Positions 1 to 7,390 of a stretch of 16,480 bases of DNA are shown in pieces. The DNA lies in contig JBEDKD010000493.1 in NCBI GenBank assembly GCA_041172365.1, positions 1-16,480 of the forward strand, read 5' to 3'. Source of the DNA: JBEDKD01 sp041172365 (GTDB taxonomy: Bacteria > Cyanobacteriota > Cyanobacteriia > Cyanobacteriales > Microcoleaceae). How positions within the stretch are numbered: position 1 is the first letter of the stretch; each line of letters begins with the position of its first letter. The notes below the pieces were generated by a model. The model had not been told where the DNA came from and searched no databases. It worked only from the letters and a program-made list of their open reading frames with translations. A program made the position numbers and the translations under genes.

Positions 1-36
1 ACCCGCCCCACTCACCTTAGTTGGGATGGGGCGGGT
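1..36. repeat. GC-rich hairpin at window edge
   Basis: ACCCGCCCCA (1-10) and TGGGGCGGGT (27-36) form a perfect 10-bp inverted repeat with a 16-nt loop. It may continue to the left of the window. Its right arm is also the left end of the 27-86 repeat, so two palindromic units share an arm. Confidence 0.7.
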
Positions 37-86
37 TTATATCAGTTGTCGGTGGGTATCAAAGATTTCGGTGAACCCGCCCCTAC
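27..86. repeat. 60-bp dispersed repeat, copy 1
   Basis: A 60-bp unit starts TGGGGCGGGTTT and ends GAACCCGCCCCTAC, so its ends are inverted repeats. It matches 8043-8102 at 58 of 60 positions by eye. The ends resemble those of the minisatellite units at 7391-8000 but the core differs. It is probably a non-autonomous palindromic element, and no coding sequence is seen in it. Confidence 0.8.
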
Positions 87-123
87 AGGGGAAATGTTGC
101 AAAAAAACTGCCTAAATTTTATG

Positions 124-612
124 TCAAATAATCGCAAAATTTGACTCTCCAAAACTACTCGCATTAACCCCCAACCGCGTCGCAAACACCTCTCCACTAC
201 TAGCAATTTTCATCAAGGTTGAATCAGAGCGCGCGACTATTTGCAACTGATTAAACATTAATCCTCCTCTCAACCCTAAGCTATCTTCGCCTACCTGAAA
301 ATCCTCAATCATATCTTTTCCCTGCCCTGCTTGTAAAATAAATAAATCTCGCCCATTCTGGTATCATCCCCCAAATCACCTGAGAGAAAATCATCCCCCT
401 CGCCGCCTAACAAAATATCATTATCTATTCCGCCGTAAAGGGTATCCTTGCTATCCCCGCCAAACAAACTATCATGGCCAAGATTACTGTAAAGAATATC
501 ATCGCCACTATTTCCTACCAAGGTATCATAACTTTTGCCCCCATAAGCCGACCATTCAAGCTATCATTATTAATACTGCCAAAGAGAGTATCATTGTCAT
601 CACCGCCATCTA
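124..612 (-). pseudogene. Decayed C-terminal part of an RTX (hemolysin-type calcium-binding repeat) protein
   Basis: Three minus-strand frames together give one recognisable protein tail. From about 612 down to 551 it reads DGGDDNDTLFG followed by another degenerate nonapeptide. After a frame change near 549-550 it continues AYGG..YDTLVGNSGDDILY with several GGxGxDxLxGG-like repeats. A second frame change near 358-364 leads to GRDLFILQAGQGKDMIEDF and a terminal domain ending SNFAII and a stop at 124-126. These are parallel beta-roll calcium-binding repeats followed by the usual C-terminal domain of secreted cyanobacterial RTX proteins. There is no start codon or N-terminal domain, and the 5' side runs straight into the terminator of the next gene. 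It is therefore a remnant rather than a working gene, unless both frame changes are sequencing errors. Confidence 0.85.
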
Positions 613-644
613 AAAAAGGAAACAACCCCCCGAATTTCGGAGGG
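612..644 (-). terminator. Intrinsic terminator of the urea transporter/M23 gene
   Basis: On the minus strand CCCTCCGA (644-637), a 3-nt loop and TCGGGGGG (633-626) form an 8-bp GC-rich stem with one U.G pair. A T-rich run (TTGTTTCCTTTTTT, 625-612) follows. It begins 43 bp after the stop of the gene at 688-2832, with the right orientation to end that transcript. Confidence 0.75.
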
Positions 645-687
645 CTGGGAGGAGCAAAGCCTCGGATATTAAAACTCGCGATGTTTT

Positions 688-2832
688 TTAATAACGGGAT
701 AGGGTGCGATCGCGCACAGCAATTTTTATTAATTGTCCATCGGGTGCGAATGTGGCTGAGGTTTGAATTTTCTCTGTAATTCCGGGTATCGCGATCGTGC
801 CGACTAAAGTATGTTCAGATTGCCATTCACCGATATAATGAACTGAGGCTAATTTGGGTATAAATGAACTGCCAAACTGATAAATTATCCGTCGGATTCC
901 CTTAGTAACAGTCCCTATTGGTAAATAATCAAACCATCGCGATCCGGTTTGACGGATCAGAGGCAGTCGCGGAATCGCGATCCAGAATAACGTGAGGGCT
1001 TCATCATTTCCTTCTAAACGATGAAATATTAATCCATCATCGTCACGAGTCCAATATAATTTCGCTTTTCCTGAGTCGAGATAAAATGAACCATCAATGG
1101 CCATTTTTACTGTGAGAATCAGTTCATTGATTACCTTATCTTTGTGTAAAACATTAAAGAAAAGTTGAGAATCTAAGGGAAAATTTAACGCGTGGGAAAG
1201 GGCACGATCGCGGGTGACGGGTTCCATAATTGCGTTTTCTTCGGGCGCATTTTCCGTGTGAAATTCACCATTAACTCGACAATTGCTAAAACTAAAGGGA
1301 ACCGTTGCCGCACCTATTTCTGGGGTTAATTGCACTTGAATATGAATATGGGGTTGGGGAGAATAACCGGAATTGCCACAACGTCCGATTAAGGTTCCTC
1401 TTTCCACGCGATCGCCTTGTTTAACCGCAATACTATTTTCGGCAAAATGGGAGATTTCCACATAAAAACCCCTTTCATCATAAAGAATAACATAATTACC
1501 CCAATTATTATTTTGATCAACCTCCGCGATCGCGCCATCGGGTAAATCATTAATTACTCTAACAACCCAACCTCGAATCGGAGACAAAACTGGTTTTTGA
1601 AACGCGTAATAATCGGTTAAATGTACACCACTGCCGCGATAAGTTTGCCCTTTTTCATCACGAATGACAAAATCATAAGCATAGCGCCAAAGTCCTTGAT
1701 GTGTCCATTTTCCATCACAACCTTGCCATACCGTCCATTTACCCGCAAAAGGTAGCGCGATCGTGCGTCCACTTCCTTGATAACGTAACCGAGAAGTTAA
1801 CTCATAATCTAAAGTTTTTTCAGGAGAAGATTGAGGCGATCGCGCTAATAAACGATGTCCAACTAAGCCTAAAATATAAAGTAATAACAAAGTGACTAAA
1901 TTATAAGGTAACGCGTGAACCGGAAGGGCAACAGAAGCCCAAAAAACACTGATCGCTTCACTTAATACCGCGGCCAAAGCCACCCCTAAACCCGCTAATA
2001 GATAACTTCTGGGAGAAGGTAATAAATAAAAACCACCGATCGCCAAGGCCACCAAAATAAAATTAAGAGCCGAAGGATCATAATAAACATAGAGAAAAGT
2101 ACCCGTTAAAATCCCCCGTAAAGAAGTCCCTAAAGCATAACCCATAACGGCTAATAAAAACTGGATACGAGAGTTAAATAAGAGCAAAAGTGCGACTACC
2201 ATTCCTACCCAAACATTAGGGAGAAAAAAAATCAATCCGAGAGTGCGTAAAAACCCTTCCAGATAGATAGGTAAACCAATAGAATAGGCGTGAGGGGGAA
2301 GAATCGCGGGTTGTAATCCGGCATAACGAAACGCGGCTAAATGGACAACCCAACTAACCACAATAAAGGGCAAACTTAAGACAGGTAAAAAGAAGAAAGT
2401 TCGCAAAAAATGAGATAAAGCCCAAGTTAAAACAAAAGCTAATATTCCCGCGACACCTGCTAGAAATAGAGACGCGATTCCGGGTTGGAATAAATAACCA
2501 ACACTTAACCCTGCTAAGAGGGGATTAAAGAGAAACGCGCCTTGGAGAAGAGAAGTATGTTCTAATTGGGTTAAACGGGTAAAAAGCAGTGTGGCCAAAA
2601 CCCCCATCAAACCCATAATTAACACGCCCGGTTGTAATAACATTGCTGTTAATAAAACTGCCCCGATCGCGACTCCCCGAAGAAATAAAATTTCGGCCGT
2701 TGCGCCACAGAGGGCTTTAATAAACCAAGGGAGTTTGAATTGTGTTTTGAGACTTTTCCTAGGGAGGGATTTTGCTGGAATGAAATTGAACTTGAGGCGA
2801 CTGAGAAAAGAGCGATAACGTAAGCCTAACAT
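688..2832 (-). CDS. Urea transporter (UT family)-M23 peptidase fusion protein
   Basis: A 714-residue protein. Residues about 45-335 are very hydrophobic, with about ten membrane segments, and resemble the UT (SLC14-like) urea channel family (for example LLQGAFLFNPLLAGLSVGY). Residues about 360-505 form an M23/LytM-type metallopeptidase domain. It has TH378QG..RYAYD387F, the variant first zinc motif with His and Asp nine apart, and PH495IH497, the HxH motif. A C-terminal beta-rich region (about 520-714) is not recognised. Channel plus M23 fusions exist as a family, but their substrate and whether the peptidase cuts peptidoglycan are not known to me. M23 domains usually act in the periplasm on cell-wall peptides. 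A weak AGGA lies upstream of the ATG. It follows the PqqD/ATP-grasp/decarboxylase operon on the same strand after a 300-bp repeat-filled gap, so co-transcription is possible but not proven. A clear terminator follows. Confidence 0.85.
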   Translation of the reverse strand: MLGLRYRSFLSRLKFNFIPAKSLPRKSLKTQFKLPWFIKALCGATAEILFLRGVAIGAVLLTAMLLQPGVLIMGLMGVLATLLFTRLTQLEHTSLLQGAFLFNPLLAGLSVGYLFQPGIASLFLAGVAGILAFVLTWALSHFLRTFFFLPVLSLPFIVVSWVVHLAAFRYAGLQPAILPPHAYSIGLPIYLEGFLRTLGLIFFLPNVWVGMVVALLLLFNSRIQFLLAVMGYALGTSLRGILTGTFLYVYYDPSALNFILVALAIGGFYLLPSPRSYLLAGLGVALAAVLSEAISVFWASVALPVHALPYNLVTLLLLYILGLVGHRLLARSPQSSPEKTLDYELTSRLRYQGSGRTIALPFAGKWTVWQGCDGKWTHQGLWRYAYDFVIRDEKGQTYRGSGVHLTDYYAFQKPVLSPIRGWVVRVINDLPDGAIAEVDQNNNWGNYVILYDERGFYVEISHFAENSIAVKQGDRVERGTLIGRCGNSGYSPQPHIHIQVQLTPEIGAATVPFSFSNCRVNGEFHTENAPEENAIMEPVTRDRALSHALNFPLDSQLFFNVLHKDKVINELILTVKMAIDGSFYLDSGKAKLYWTRDDDGLIFHRLEGNDEALTLFWIAIPRLPLIRQTGSRWFDYLPIGTVTKGIRRIIYQFGSSFIPKLASVHYIGEWQSEHTLVGTIAIPGITEKIQTSATFAPDGQLIKIAVRDRTLSRY

Positions 2833-2874
2833 ATCTCTAATTTTCCTTTAGTAAAGGTTGGTTTACTGGGGTAT

Positions 2875-3118
2875 AAAAAAACGGGTTTCTCGCAATTATT
2901 TCTGTAGGGAAACGGCACTGCCGTGTCCTAGATTTTTCCGTGAAAAACCTCGCAATTATTTCTGTAGGGAAACGGCACTGCCGTGTCCTAGATTTTTCTG
3001 CCGTGTCCGATATTTTTCCGTGAAAAACCCGGTTTCTTGAGTCTTGTAGAAAGGGTGGATTAGAAACCGGGTTTCTCGCAATTATTTCTGTAGGGAAACG
3101 GCAGTGCCGTTTCCCTAC
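2875..3118. repeat. Cluster of three palindromic repeat copies
   Basis: The string CGCAATTATTTCTGTAGGG with its palindromic continuation occurs at about 2890, 2950 and 3077. The first two copies are 60 bp apart and almost identical (2890-2938 and 2950-2998). The third ends in a perfect palindrome with 14-bp arms, GTAGGGAAACGGCA (3090-3103) and its complement (3105-3118). AGAAACCGGGTTTCT at 3062-3076 is a second palindrome type, found again at 13426-13486 and 14731-14850. Together they fill the 300-bp gap between the decarboxylase and the transporter/peptidase genes. I see no gene in the gap. Confidence 0.8.
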
Positions 3119-3132
3119 TGGCACAGTGAATT

Positions 3133-4506
3133 TCATCGAATTAAGTGAGAATTTGTCATAGGTGCGAGACGTGGGGGGAGATGTTCACGACGCTCTAAAT
3201 CACTTAAATCTTCAGCCGATCGAATTAACTCAACATCCCCTGATTCTGTTACTAAAACCACATTAGGACGATATTCGATAAACTGCATCCATTGAGTATT
3301 ATTATAAGCCCCAACGGTAGAGACAATTAATCGAGTACCTCTTGGTAAAGGGGGTAAAGAAATCCCCTCATCAATTGCATCAATATTCATGCACAAAGGA
3401 CCGTAAATAATTGAAGGTTCACAGGCCCCCGGCACGGGACGATCAAGTGCTAAATCAAAGCGATACCAAAAACTTGTAAATAGTAGATTAACCCCGGCAT
3501 CAACTACATAAGCACGAGTGCCATCAGGTAATCGTTTTGTACCACAAACCGTTGTAATTAAACTTCCGGCTTCATCAATCACAGCACGGCCTGATTCTAT
3601 AATTAATTTGGGTTGATGTCCGGGTTTAAGATTATCCCAAAGGGCATCACAAATCGCGTCTGCATATTCATCAATAGGAGGAACAATTACCTCGGCAGAG
3701 TGATAAGTTCCCTTGAGACGACTACGGGAAGGAAAACCGCCACCGATGTCAATATATTCCATTCTCCAGCCAAATTGTTCTTCGATTTCATAGCCAAATT
3801 TTACCATTTTTTCCACTTGGCGACTATAAGCATTGGGTTCGAGAATATAGGTCCCAATATGGCTATGGAGTCCCTTAATTCGTAATTTTCCTCCCTTGGC
3901 AATTCGCACGATCGCGTCCATTGCTTGCCCTGATTCTAAATTGAATCCAAAACGGGACCAACGGGGTTGTATTCCTACATCTAAATTGAGGCGTAATCCC
4001 ACGGAAATTGTCTCTTCTAAACGAGTCGCGATCGCCTCTAAATCTTCAATTTCATCGAGGTGATCAATGTTAATTGTCACACCATCACGCACCGCGGCTT
4101 CTAAAGTATCAAAAGGTTTATGGGGACCGTTGAGAATAATTTGATTACCAGGAATACCAAGGGCTTTTGCCTTATCATATTCCATTTTAGAAACTAATTC
4201 CGCCATCGCCCCTTCTTGATGCAAAATTGCACAAATGGACTTTAAATAATTGGTTTTATAAGACCAACCAAAAGTCACATCGGGATAACGAGTAGCAAAA
4301 GCATTTTTTAGGGTGCGGAATTGACGACGCAATCCTCGTTCATTATAGACAAATAAGGGTGAGCCAAATTGTTCCACTAAATCATCAACTTTCACACCCG
4401 CGATCGCGGTTTTTACCTGACGTTGAGGCGGTTTCGTACCAGCAAATTTATTCATTAAACCGCTATGTAATCTTTGAATGACGGGCTTTTCGTAATAGCT
4501 AACCAT
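3133..4506 (-). CDS. PLP-dependent decarboxylase, fold type III (diaminopimelate/ornithine decarboxylase superfamily)
   Basis: A 457-residue protein with the layout of group IV (alanine-racemase-fold) decarboxylases: an N-terminal TIM barrel and a C-terminal beta domain. Visible motifs are the Schiff-base lysine in WSYK84TNY, H216 in HSHIGTY, the phosphate-binding GGGFPSR near 256, ESGR near 305 (EPGR in most relatives), the active-site GPLC372MNID, and GAYNNTQW near the C-terminus. The cofactor and catalytic residues are present, so activity is expected. The substrate cannot be read from the sequence. It is not an ordinary housekeeping LysA, because it sits in a three-gene operon and has an extra N-terminal segment of about 40 residues. 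The start overlaps the stop of the ATP-grasp gene (TAATG), with AGGAG upstream. Decarboxylation of an amino acid, or of the ATP-grasp product, is an inference. Confidence 0.88.
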   Translation of the reverse strand: MVSYYEKPVIQRLHSGLMNKFAGTKPPQRQVKTAIAGVKVDDLVEQFGSPLFVYNERGLRRQFRTLKNAFATRYPDVTFGWSYKTNYLKSICAILHQEGAMAELVSKMEYDKAKALGIPGNQIILNGPHKPFDTLEAAVRDGVTINIDHLDEIEDLEAIATRLEETISVGLRLNLDVGIQPRWSRFGFNLESGQAMDAIVRIAKGGKLRIKGLHSHIGTYILEPNAYSRQVEKMVKFGYEIEEQFGWRMEYIDIGGGFPSRSRLKGTYHSAEVIVPPIDEYADAICDALWDNLKPGHQPKLIIESGRAVIDEAGSLITTVCGTKRLPDGTRAYVVDAGVNLLFTSFWYRFDLALDRPVPGACEPSIIYGPLCMNIDAIDEGISLPPLPRGTRLIVSTVGAYNNTQWMQFIEYRPNVVLVTESGDVELIRSAEDLSDLERREHLPPRLAPMTNSHLIR

Positions 4507-5546
4507 TATCTTTCTCCTACAGTTACTAAGGCTTGCAAGGGGGTTGTATCAGTTACCATTTCATAGGTATAACGCATCAGGAATTTACCAGCTTCATAGG
4601 GTTGTAAAGGGGGTAAAGGTAATCCTAATGCCGTTCTAATTAAGCGAGAAGGGAGATTAATTCCTACCGCGGTTGCGAAGTAAGTCCACGCGGGAAAACG
4701 GGGATTAATTTCGATTAGATAAATCGTGCCATCACGATCCGCGATACATTCGACTTCAAAGGGGCCACGCCAACAGGTATGTTGTAAAAAAATCTCCGTT
4801 GCTTTCACTAAACCCGGATGATGAATGGTGACACCACTCCAAATTTTACCGAGCTCCGTTACTGTCATTTTCTTAATAGCAACTAATCCCAGATGGCCGC
4901 CTTCACCATTACCAACGCCAACTAAATTGACTTCAATGCCGCTGACAACTTCCTGCAAAATAATGGGATAACCCCATTCCATTGCTAATTGATGAAAACG
5001 TTGTAACGCCTCGCGATCGCTTGAGATATGGTAGGCTTTGTAATAGGGACCTTTAATCATCGCGGGGAACCCTATTTTGGCCGTTGCTTCCTCTAATTCT
5101 TTAACGGAAGTAACTGTAATCGTCTTGGGAGTACGAATACCAATTTTTTCCGCGACTTCTGTCAGTTTGGCTTTATTGCGTAAGGCAAATTGCTTTTTGG
5201 TGGGTAAATAAGTTTTGATTCCTAGGGATTCAAGTTTTTCCGCACACTGGATATATAAGGGTAATTCCACATCGAAATTAGGAATGACACAATCTAATCC
5301 GAATTGTTCTTGGATTTGGCATAATCGATCCATCAAAACTTGGGGTTCTGAGGAAGGATAAGGCATCATATAACGGCGATCAAACAACCAATCCATATAT
5401 AATCCGGGTTCCATTGCATCGTAGGCTAAACCGATGATTTGTGTGGGTAATTCTTCATCTTCTCGTAAGCTACGAGCGACTCCAGTACCCGGCCCTGGAT
5501 TGTCAATGGCATTAATTCCCGTAACCGCGATCGTGTTCTTTTTCAT
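4506..5546 (-). CDS. ATP-grasp domain ligase
   Basis: A 346-residue ATP-grasp enzyme related to carbamoyl-phosphate-synthase/BtrJ-type ligases. The N-terminal part (to about residue 110) is a Rossmann-like pre-ATP-grasp domain. The ATP lysine region is near FPAMIKGPYYKAY (about 160). Mg-ATP carboxylate ligands are in FEVECIADRDG and IE279INPRFPAW. Enzymes of this fold join a carboxylate to an amine or other nucleophile through an acyl-phosphate. Here neither acceptor nor donor is known. Both ends overlap neighbours by one base (TAATG), which indicates translational coupling with the PqqD-like gene before it and the decarboxylase after it. GGGAG precedes the start. It could make a dipeptide-like product, or modify a peptide held by the PqqD-like protein; both are inferences. 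Confidence 0.87.
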   Translation of the reverse strand: MKKNTIAVTGINAIDNPGPGTGVARSLREDEELPTQIIGLAYDAMEPGLYMDWLFDRRYMMPYPSSEPQVLMDRLCQIQEQFGLDCVIPNFDVELPLYIQCAEKLESLGIKTYLPTKKQFALRNKAKLTEVAEKIGIRTPKTITVTSVKELEEATAKIGFPAMIKGPYYKAYHISSDREALQRFHQLAMEWGYPIILQEVVSGIEVNLVGVGNGEGGHLGLVAIKKMTVTELGKIWSGVTIHHPGLVKATEIFLQHTCWRGPFEVECIADRDGTIYLIEINPRFPAWTYFATAVGINLPSRLIRTALGLPLPPLQPYEAGKFLMRYTYEMVTDTTPLQALVTVGER

Positions 5547-5791
5547 TAATGTTCTCCCGTTAAGCCCAGACTTTTCAATTGTTGGAAAAAATCAGAGATA
5601 TCTCGTTCCGCGGTACTTTGCGCGATCCCAAATTCATCAGAGAGAAATTGAGAAATTTGTTGATAATTTTCATCTTTTTGGATTCGTTTTAATACCAGAC
5701 GAGCACAAGGATTTAAAGTGTAACTTTCTCCGGTAGAGGGATTAAAAACAAATCCTTCTTCTGTAACATTGAGAGATTGTAATGGTGACAT
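5546..5791 (-). CDS. PqqD-like small protein (RiPP recognition element fold)
   Basis: An 81-residue protein with the PqqD pattern: an N-terminal beta segment, GESYTLNPCARLVLKRI (about residues 20-36), and a C-terminal helical half (QISQFLSDEFGI...FFQQLKSLGL). PqqD and its relatives bind short precursor peptides and present them to modifying enzymes, and free-standing relatives also occur in HPr-rel-A type clusters. No radical-SAM enzyme, HprK-like kinase or obvious precursor peptide is next to it. Instead it heads an operon with an ATP-grasp enzyme and a decarboxylase. GGAG lies six bases before the ATG. The stop overlaps the next start (TAATG). Confidence 0.82.
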   Translation of the reverse strand: MSPLQSLNVTEEGFVFNPSTGESYTLNPCARLVLKRIQKDENYQQISQFLSDEFGIAQSTAERDISDFFQQLKSLGLTGEH

Positions 5792-5832
5792 TTTGTTCTC
5801 CGGTTTAGGGGTAGCAAGCTGTTCTTATTTAC

Positions 5833-5888
5833 TATTAACACTGAGCAAAATTACAATGACAACGATCATTCGATTACACTTTTGTAAT
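5833..5888 (-). promoter_or_regulatory. Candidate promoter and operator of the PqqD operon
   Basis: On the minus strand TTGTCA (5862-5857), an 18-bp spacer and TTAATA (5838-5833) make a plausible sigma-70 promoter 42 bp before the ATG. Just upstream lies ATTACACTTTTGTAAT (5873-5888), with arms ATTACA and TGTAAT. It differs by one base from the site in front of the response regulator at 8773-8788. An ATGACAA-like half-site (5856-5862) overlaps the -35. The site is sequence-visible; which protein binds it is inferred. Confidence 0.5.
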
Positions 5889-6050
5889 TTTTGAGGGGAA
5901 CTATTGAGGCGGATAACCGTCAGAGGCTTAATATGACTCTGCACTCCGAGCAAAAAAAGCGGTTTTTTTAACCGAAATTGAGAGTTTCAAGGAAGTATTT
6001 TGGTAAAAAAACCCGGTTTCTGCGTACTTTATATATAGGAAAATAATTAA
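5889..6050. other. Intergenic stretch between the PqqD operon and the C5-methyltransferase element
   Basis: I see no gene here. It contains one half-palindrome AAAACCCGGTTTCT near 6008-6021, of the type found intact at 3062, 13475 and 14783. The rest is AT-rich. The operon at its left starts leftward and the methyltransferase at its right starts rightward, so promoters in both directions must lie between 5792 and 6195. Confidence 0.4.
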
Positions 6051-6150
6051 GGGATGATCTGTAGGGGCAATCCCCCCGTGGTTGCCCTCCTGTGCCTGAA
6101 GGGGTTGGGGGGTAGGCACGGGGGCGCTACCCCTACCACCGGATCATCCC
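6051..6150. mobile_element. MITE-like 100-bp element
   Basis: It is bounded by perfect 9-bp inverted ends GGGATGATC (6051-6059) and GATCATCCC (6142-6150). Inside, GTAGGGGCAA near the left and GCTACCCCTAC near the right extend the symmetry imperfectly. It is rich in G/C runs, codes for nothing convincing, and ends 45 bp before the methyltransferase start, so it could carry or alter that gene's promoter. No transposase is present in the window. Confidence 0.6.
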
Positions 6151-6195
6151 ACCAATGGGTAACACCGAGTATTGTTGTGGAGAAAGTGCGATCAA

Positions 6196-7245
6196 ATGAA
6201 GAAAAATATTGTGGCTTTATTTGCCGGATGTGGCGGCCTCGACTTAGGATTTCGCCAAGCTGGTTTTAATGTATTCTGGGCAAATGAGTACGATAAAGAT
6301 ATCTGGAATACCTATCAAAATAATCATCCTCAGACATACCTCGATCGCGCTGATTTGCGTCTCATTCCTTCGGAGGAAATCCCTGATTGTATGGGCATTA
6401 TTGGAGGGCCACCTTGTCAAAGTTGGAGTGAAGGAGGTGCTCAAAGGGGTATTAATGATGATCGCGGTAAGTTATTCTTAGAATATGTTCGCATTCTCAA
6501 GGATAAACAACCTTTATTTTTTCTCGCGGAAAATGTCTCAGGAATGCTACACCAAAAACATAAAACGGCTTTAATGAACATTTTGGCCGCGTTTGAAGAA
6601 GCTGGCTATAGAATATCTTTTCAATTAGTCAATGCTTCGGATTATAATGTACCCCAAGACAGAAAGCGAGTAATATTTATTGGTTATCATATCAATTTAA
6701 AGAAACAGTTTAATTTTGATAACTTGGAAAAATGCCCGGATCGTCCCACTTTAAAAGACGCGATCGGGGATTTACAAACATCGGCAATGGCGGCTTTACC
6801 TCCTAACAAAACCAATGGAGATTTATGCAAAATCCCCAACCATGAATATATGATTGGGGGGTTTTCTAGTATATATATGTCGCGTAATCGAGTTCGGGCT
6901 TGGGATGAATCTTCCTTTACCATTCAAGCGGGTGGCCGTCATGCTCCCATTCATCCTCAAGCTAATAAAATGATTCAGATTGGCAAAGATAACTGGATAT
7001 TTGATCCTGATTCTCTTCAACCTTATCGAAGATTATCTATAAGAGAATGTGCAAGGATTCAAACATTTCCTGATGATTTTATTTTTGAGTACAAAAACTT
7101 AGCCGCGGGCTATAAAATGATCGGTAATGCTGTATCTGTTAACTTGAGTTATGCCTTAGCCAAGGCGATTGCCAAAGACATTTTCAAGGAAATTCCCCAA
7201 GAGAGAAACGAAAATCACCATAAATCTCAACTTTGTCAACTTTAA
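6196..7245 (+). CDS. DNA (cytosine-5-)-methyltransferase, apparently solitary
   Basis: A 349-residue C5-MTase with all main motifs in order. Motif I is FAGCGGLDLGF at residues 8-18 (SAM binding). Motif IV is GGPPC74QSWS with the catalytic cysteine. Motif VI is ENV and motif VIII is QDRKRVIFIG. A target-recognition region is centred on GGFSSIYMSRNRVRAW. Motif IX is near RRLSIRECARIQTFP, and motif X is GYKMIGNAVSVNL. Length is normal for a type II enzyme. I chose the ATG at 6196 because motif I then lies close to the N-terminus. A longer form from 6172 adds eight residues unlike the family. GGAG lies at 6179-6182. No restriction enzyme is adjacent: upstream is a MITE-like element, downstream a repeat field. 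It may be a solitary regulatory or protective methylase, or an RM remnant. Its target sequence cannot be told by eye. Confidence 0.92.
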   Translation: MKKNIVALFAGCGGLDLGFRQAGFNVFWANEYDKDIWNTYQNNHPQTYLDRADLRLIPSEEIPDCMGIIGGPPCQSWSEGGAQRGINDDRGKLFLEYVRILKDKQPLFFLAENVSGMLHQKHKTALMNILAAFEEAGYRISFQLVNASDYNVPQDRKRVIFIGYHINLKKQFNFDNLEKCPDRPTLKDAIGDLQTSAMAALPPNKTNGDLCKIPNHEYMIGGFSSIYMSRNRVRAWDESSFTIQAGGRHAPIHPQANKMIQIGKDNWIFDPDSLQPYRRLSIRECARIQTFPDDFIFEYKNLAAGYKMIGNAVSVNLSYALAKAIAKDIFKEIPQERNENHHKSQLCQL

Positions 7246-7265
7246 GGGAAAAAAAAGTAGTGCGC

Positions 7266-7343
7266 GCATCTTGCGTGCATACCCACGTCTGCATCTTGCG
7301 TGCATACCCACGTCCGCATTTTGGGTGTCTGCCCCCCAGACAC
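7266..7343. repeat. 25-bp tandem duplication plus hairpin after the methyltransferase
   Basis: GCATCTTGCGTGCATACCCA plus five more bases occurs at 7266-7290 and again at 7291-7315, with one difference at the last base. A degenerate third start (GCATTTTGGG) follows. Next is a hairpin with 7-bp arms GTGTCTG (7325-7331) and CAGACAC (7337-7343) around CCCCC. It lacks a T tract, so I do not call it a terminator. Confidence 0.75.
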
Positions 7344-7390
7344 GGCAGGGCTGTTTCATTCTCGGAAAAATTGCAAAAAATCAAGATTTT

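Noticed and set aside
2837..3136. 99-residue open frame with repeated peptides
   Set aside because: It is a translation of the palindromic repeat copies; no start signal or family resemblance.
5928..6119. 63-residue open frame on the minus strand
   Set aside because: It reads through the MITE-like element and a palindrome half and has no recognisable domain.
6172..6195. Upstream start for the C5-methyltransferase
   Set aside because: The extra eight residues lie between a ribosome-binding-like GGAG and the ATG next to motif I; the family starts close to motif I.
7325..7343. Terminator of the C5-methyltransferase
   Set aside because: The stem is good but no T tract follows, and it belongs to a repeat field.
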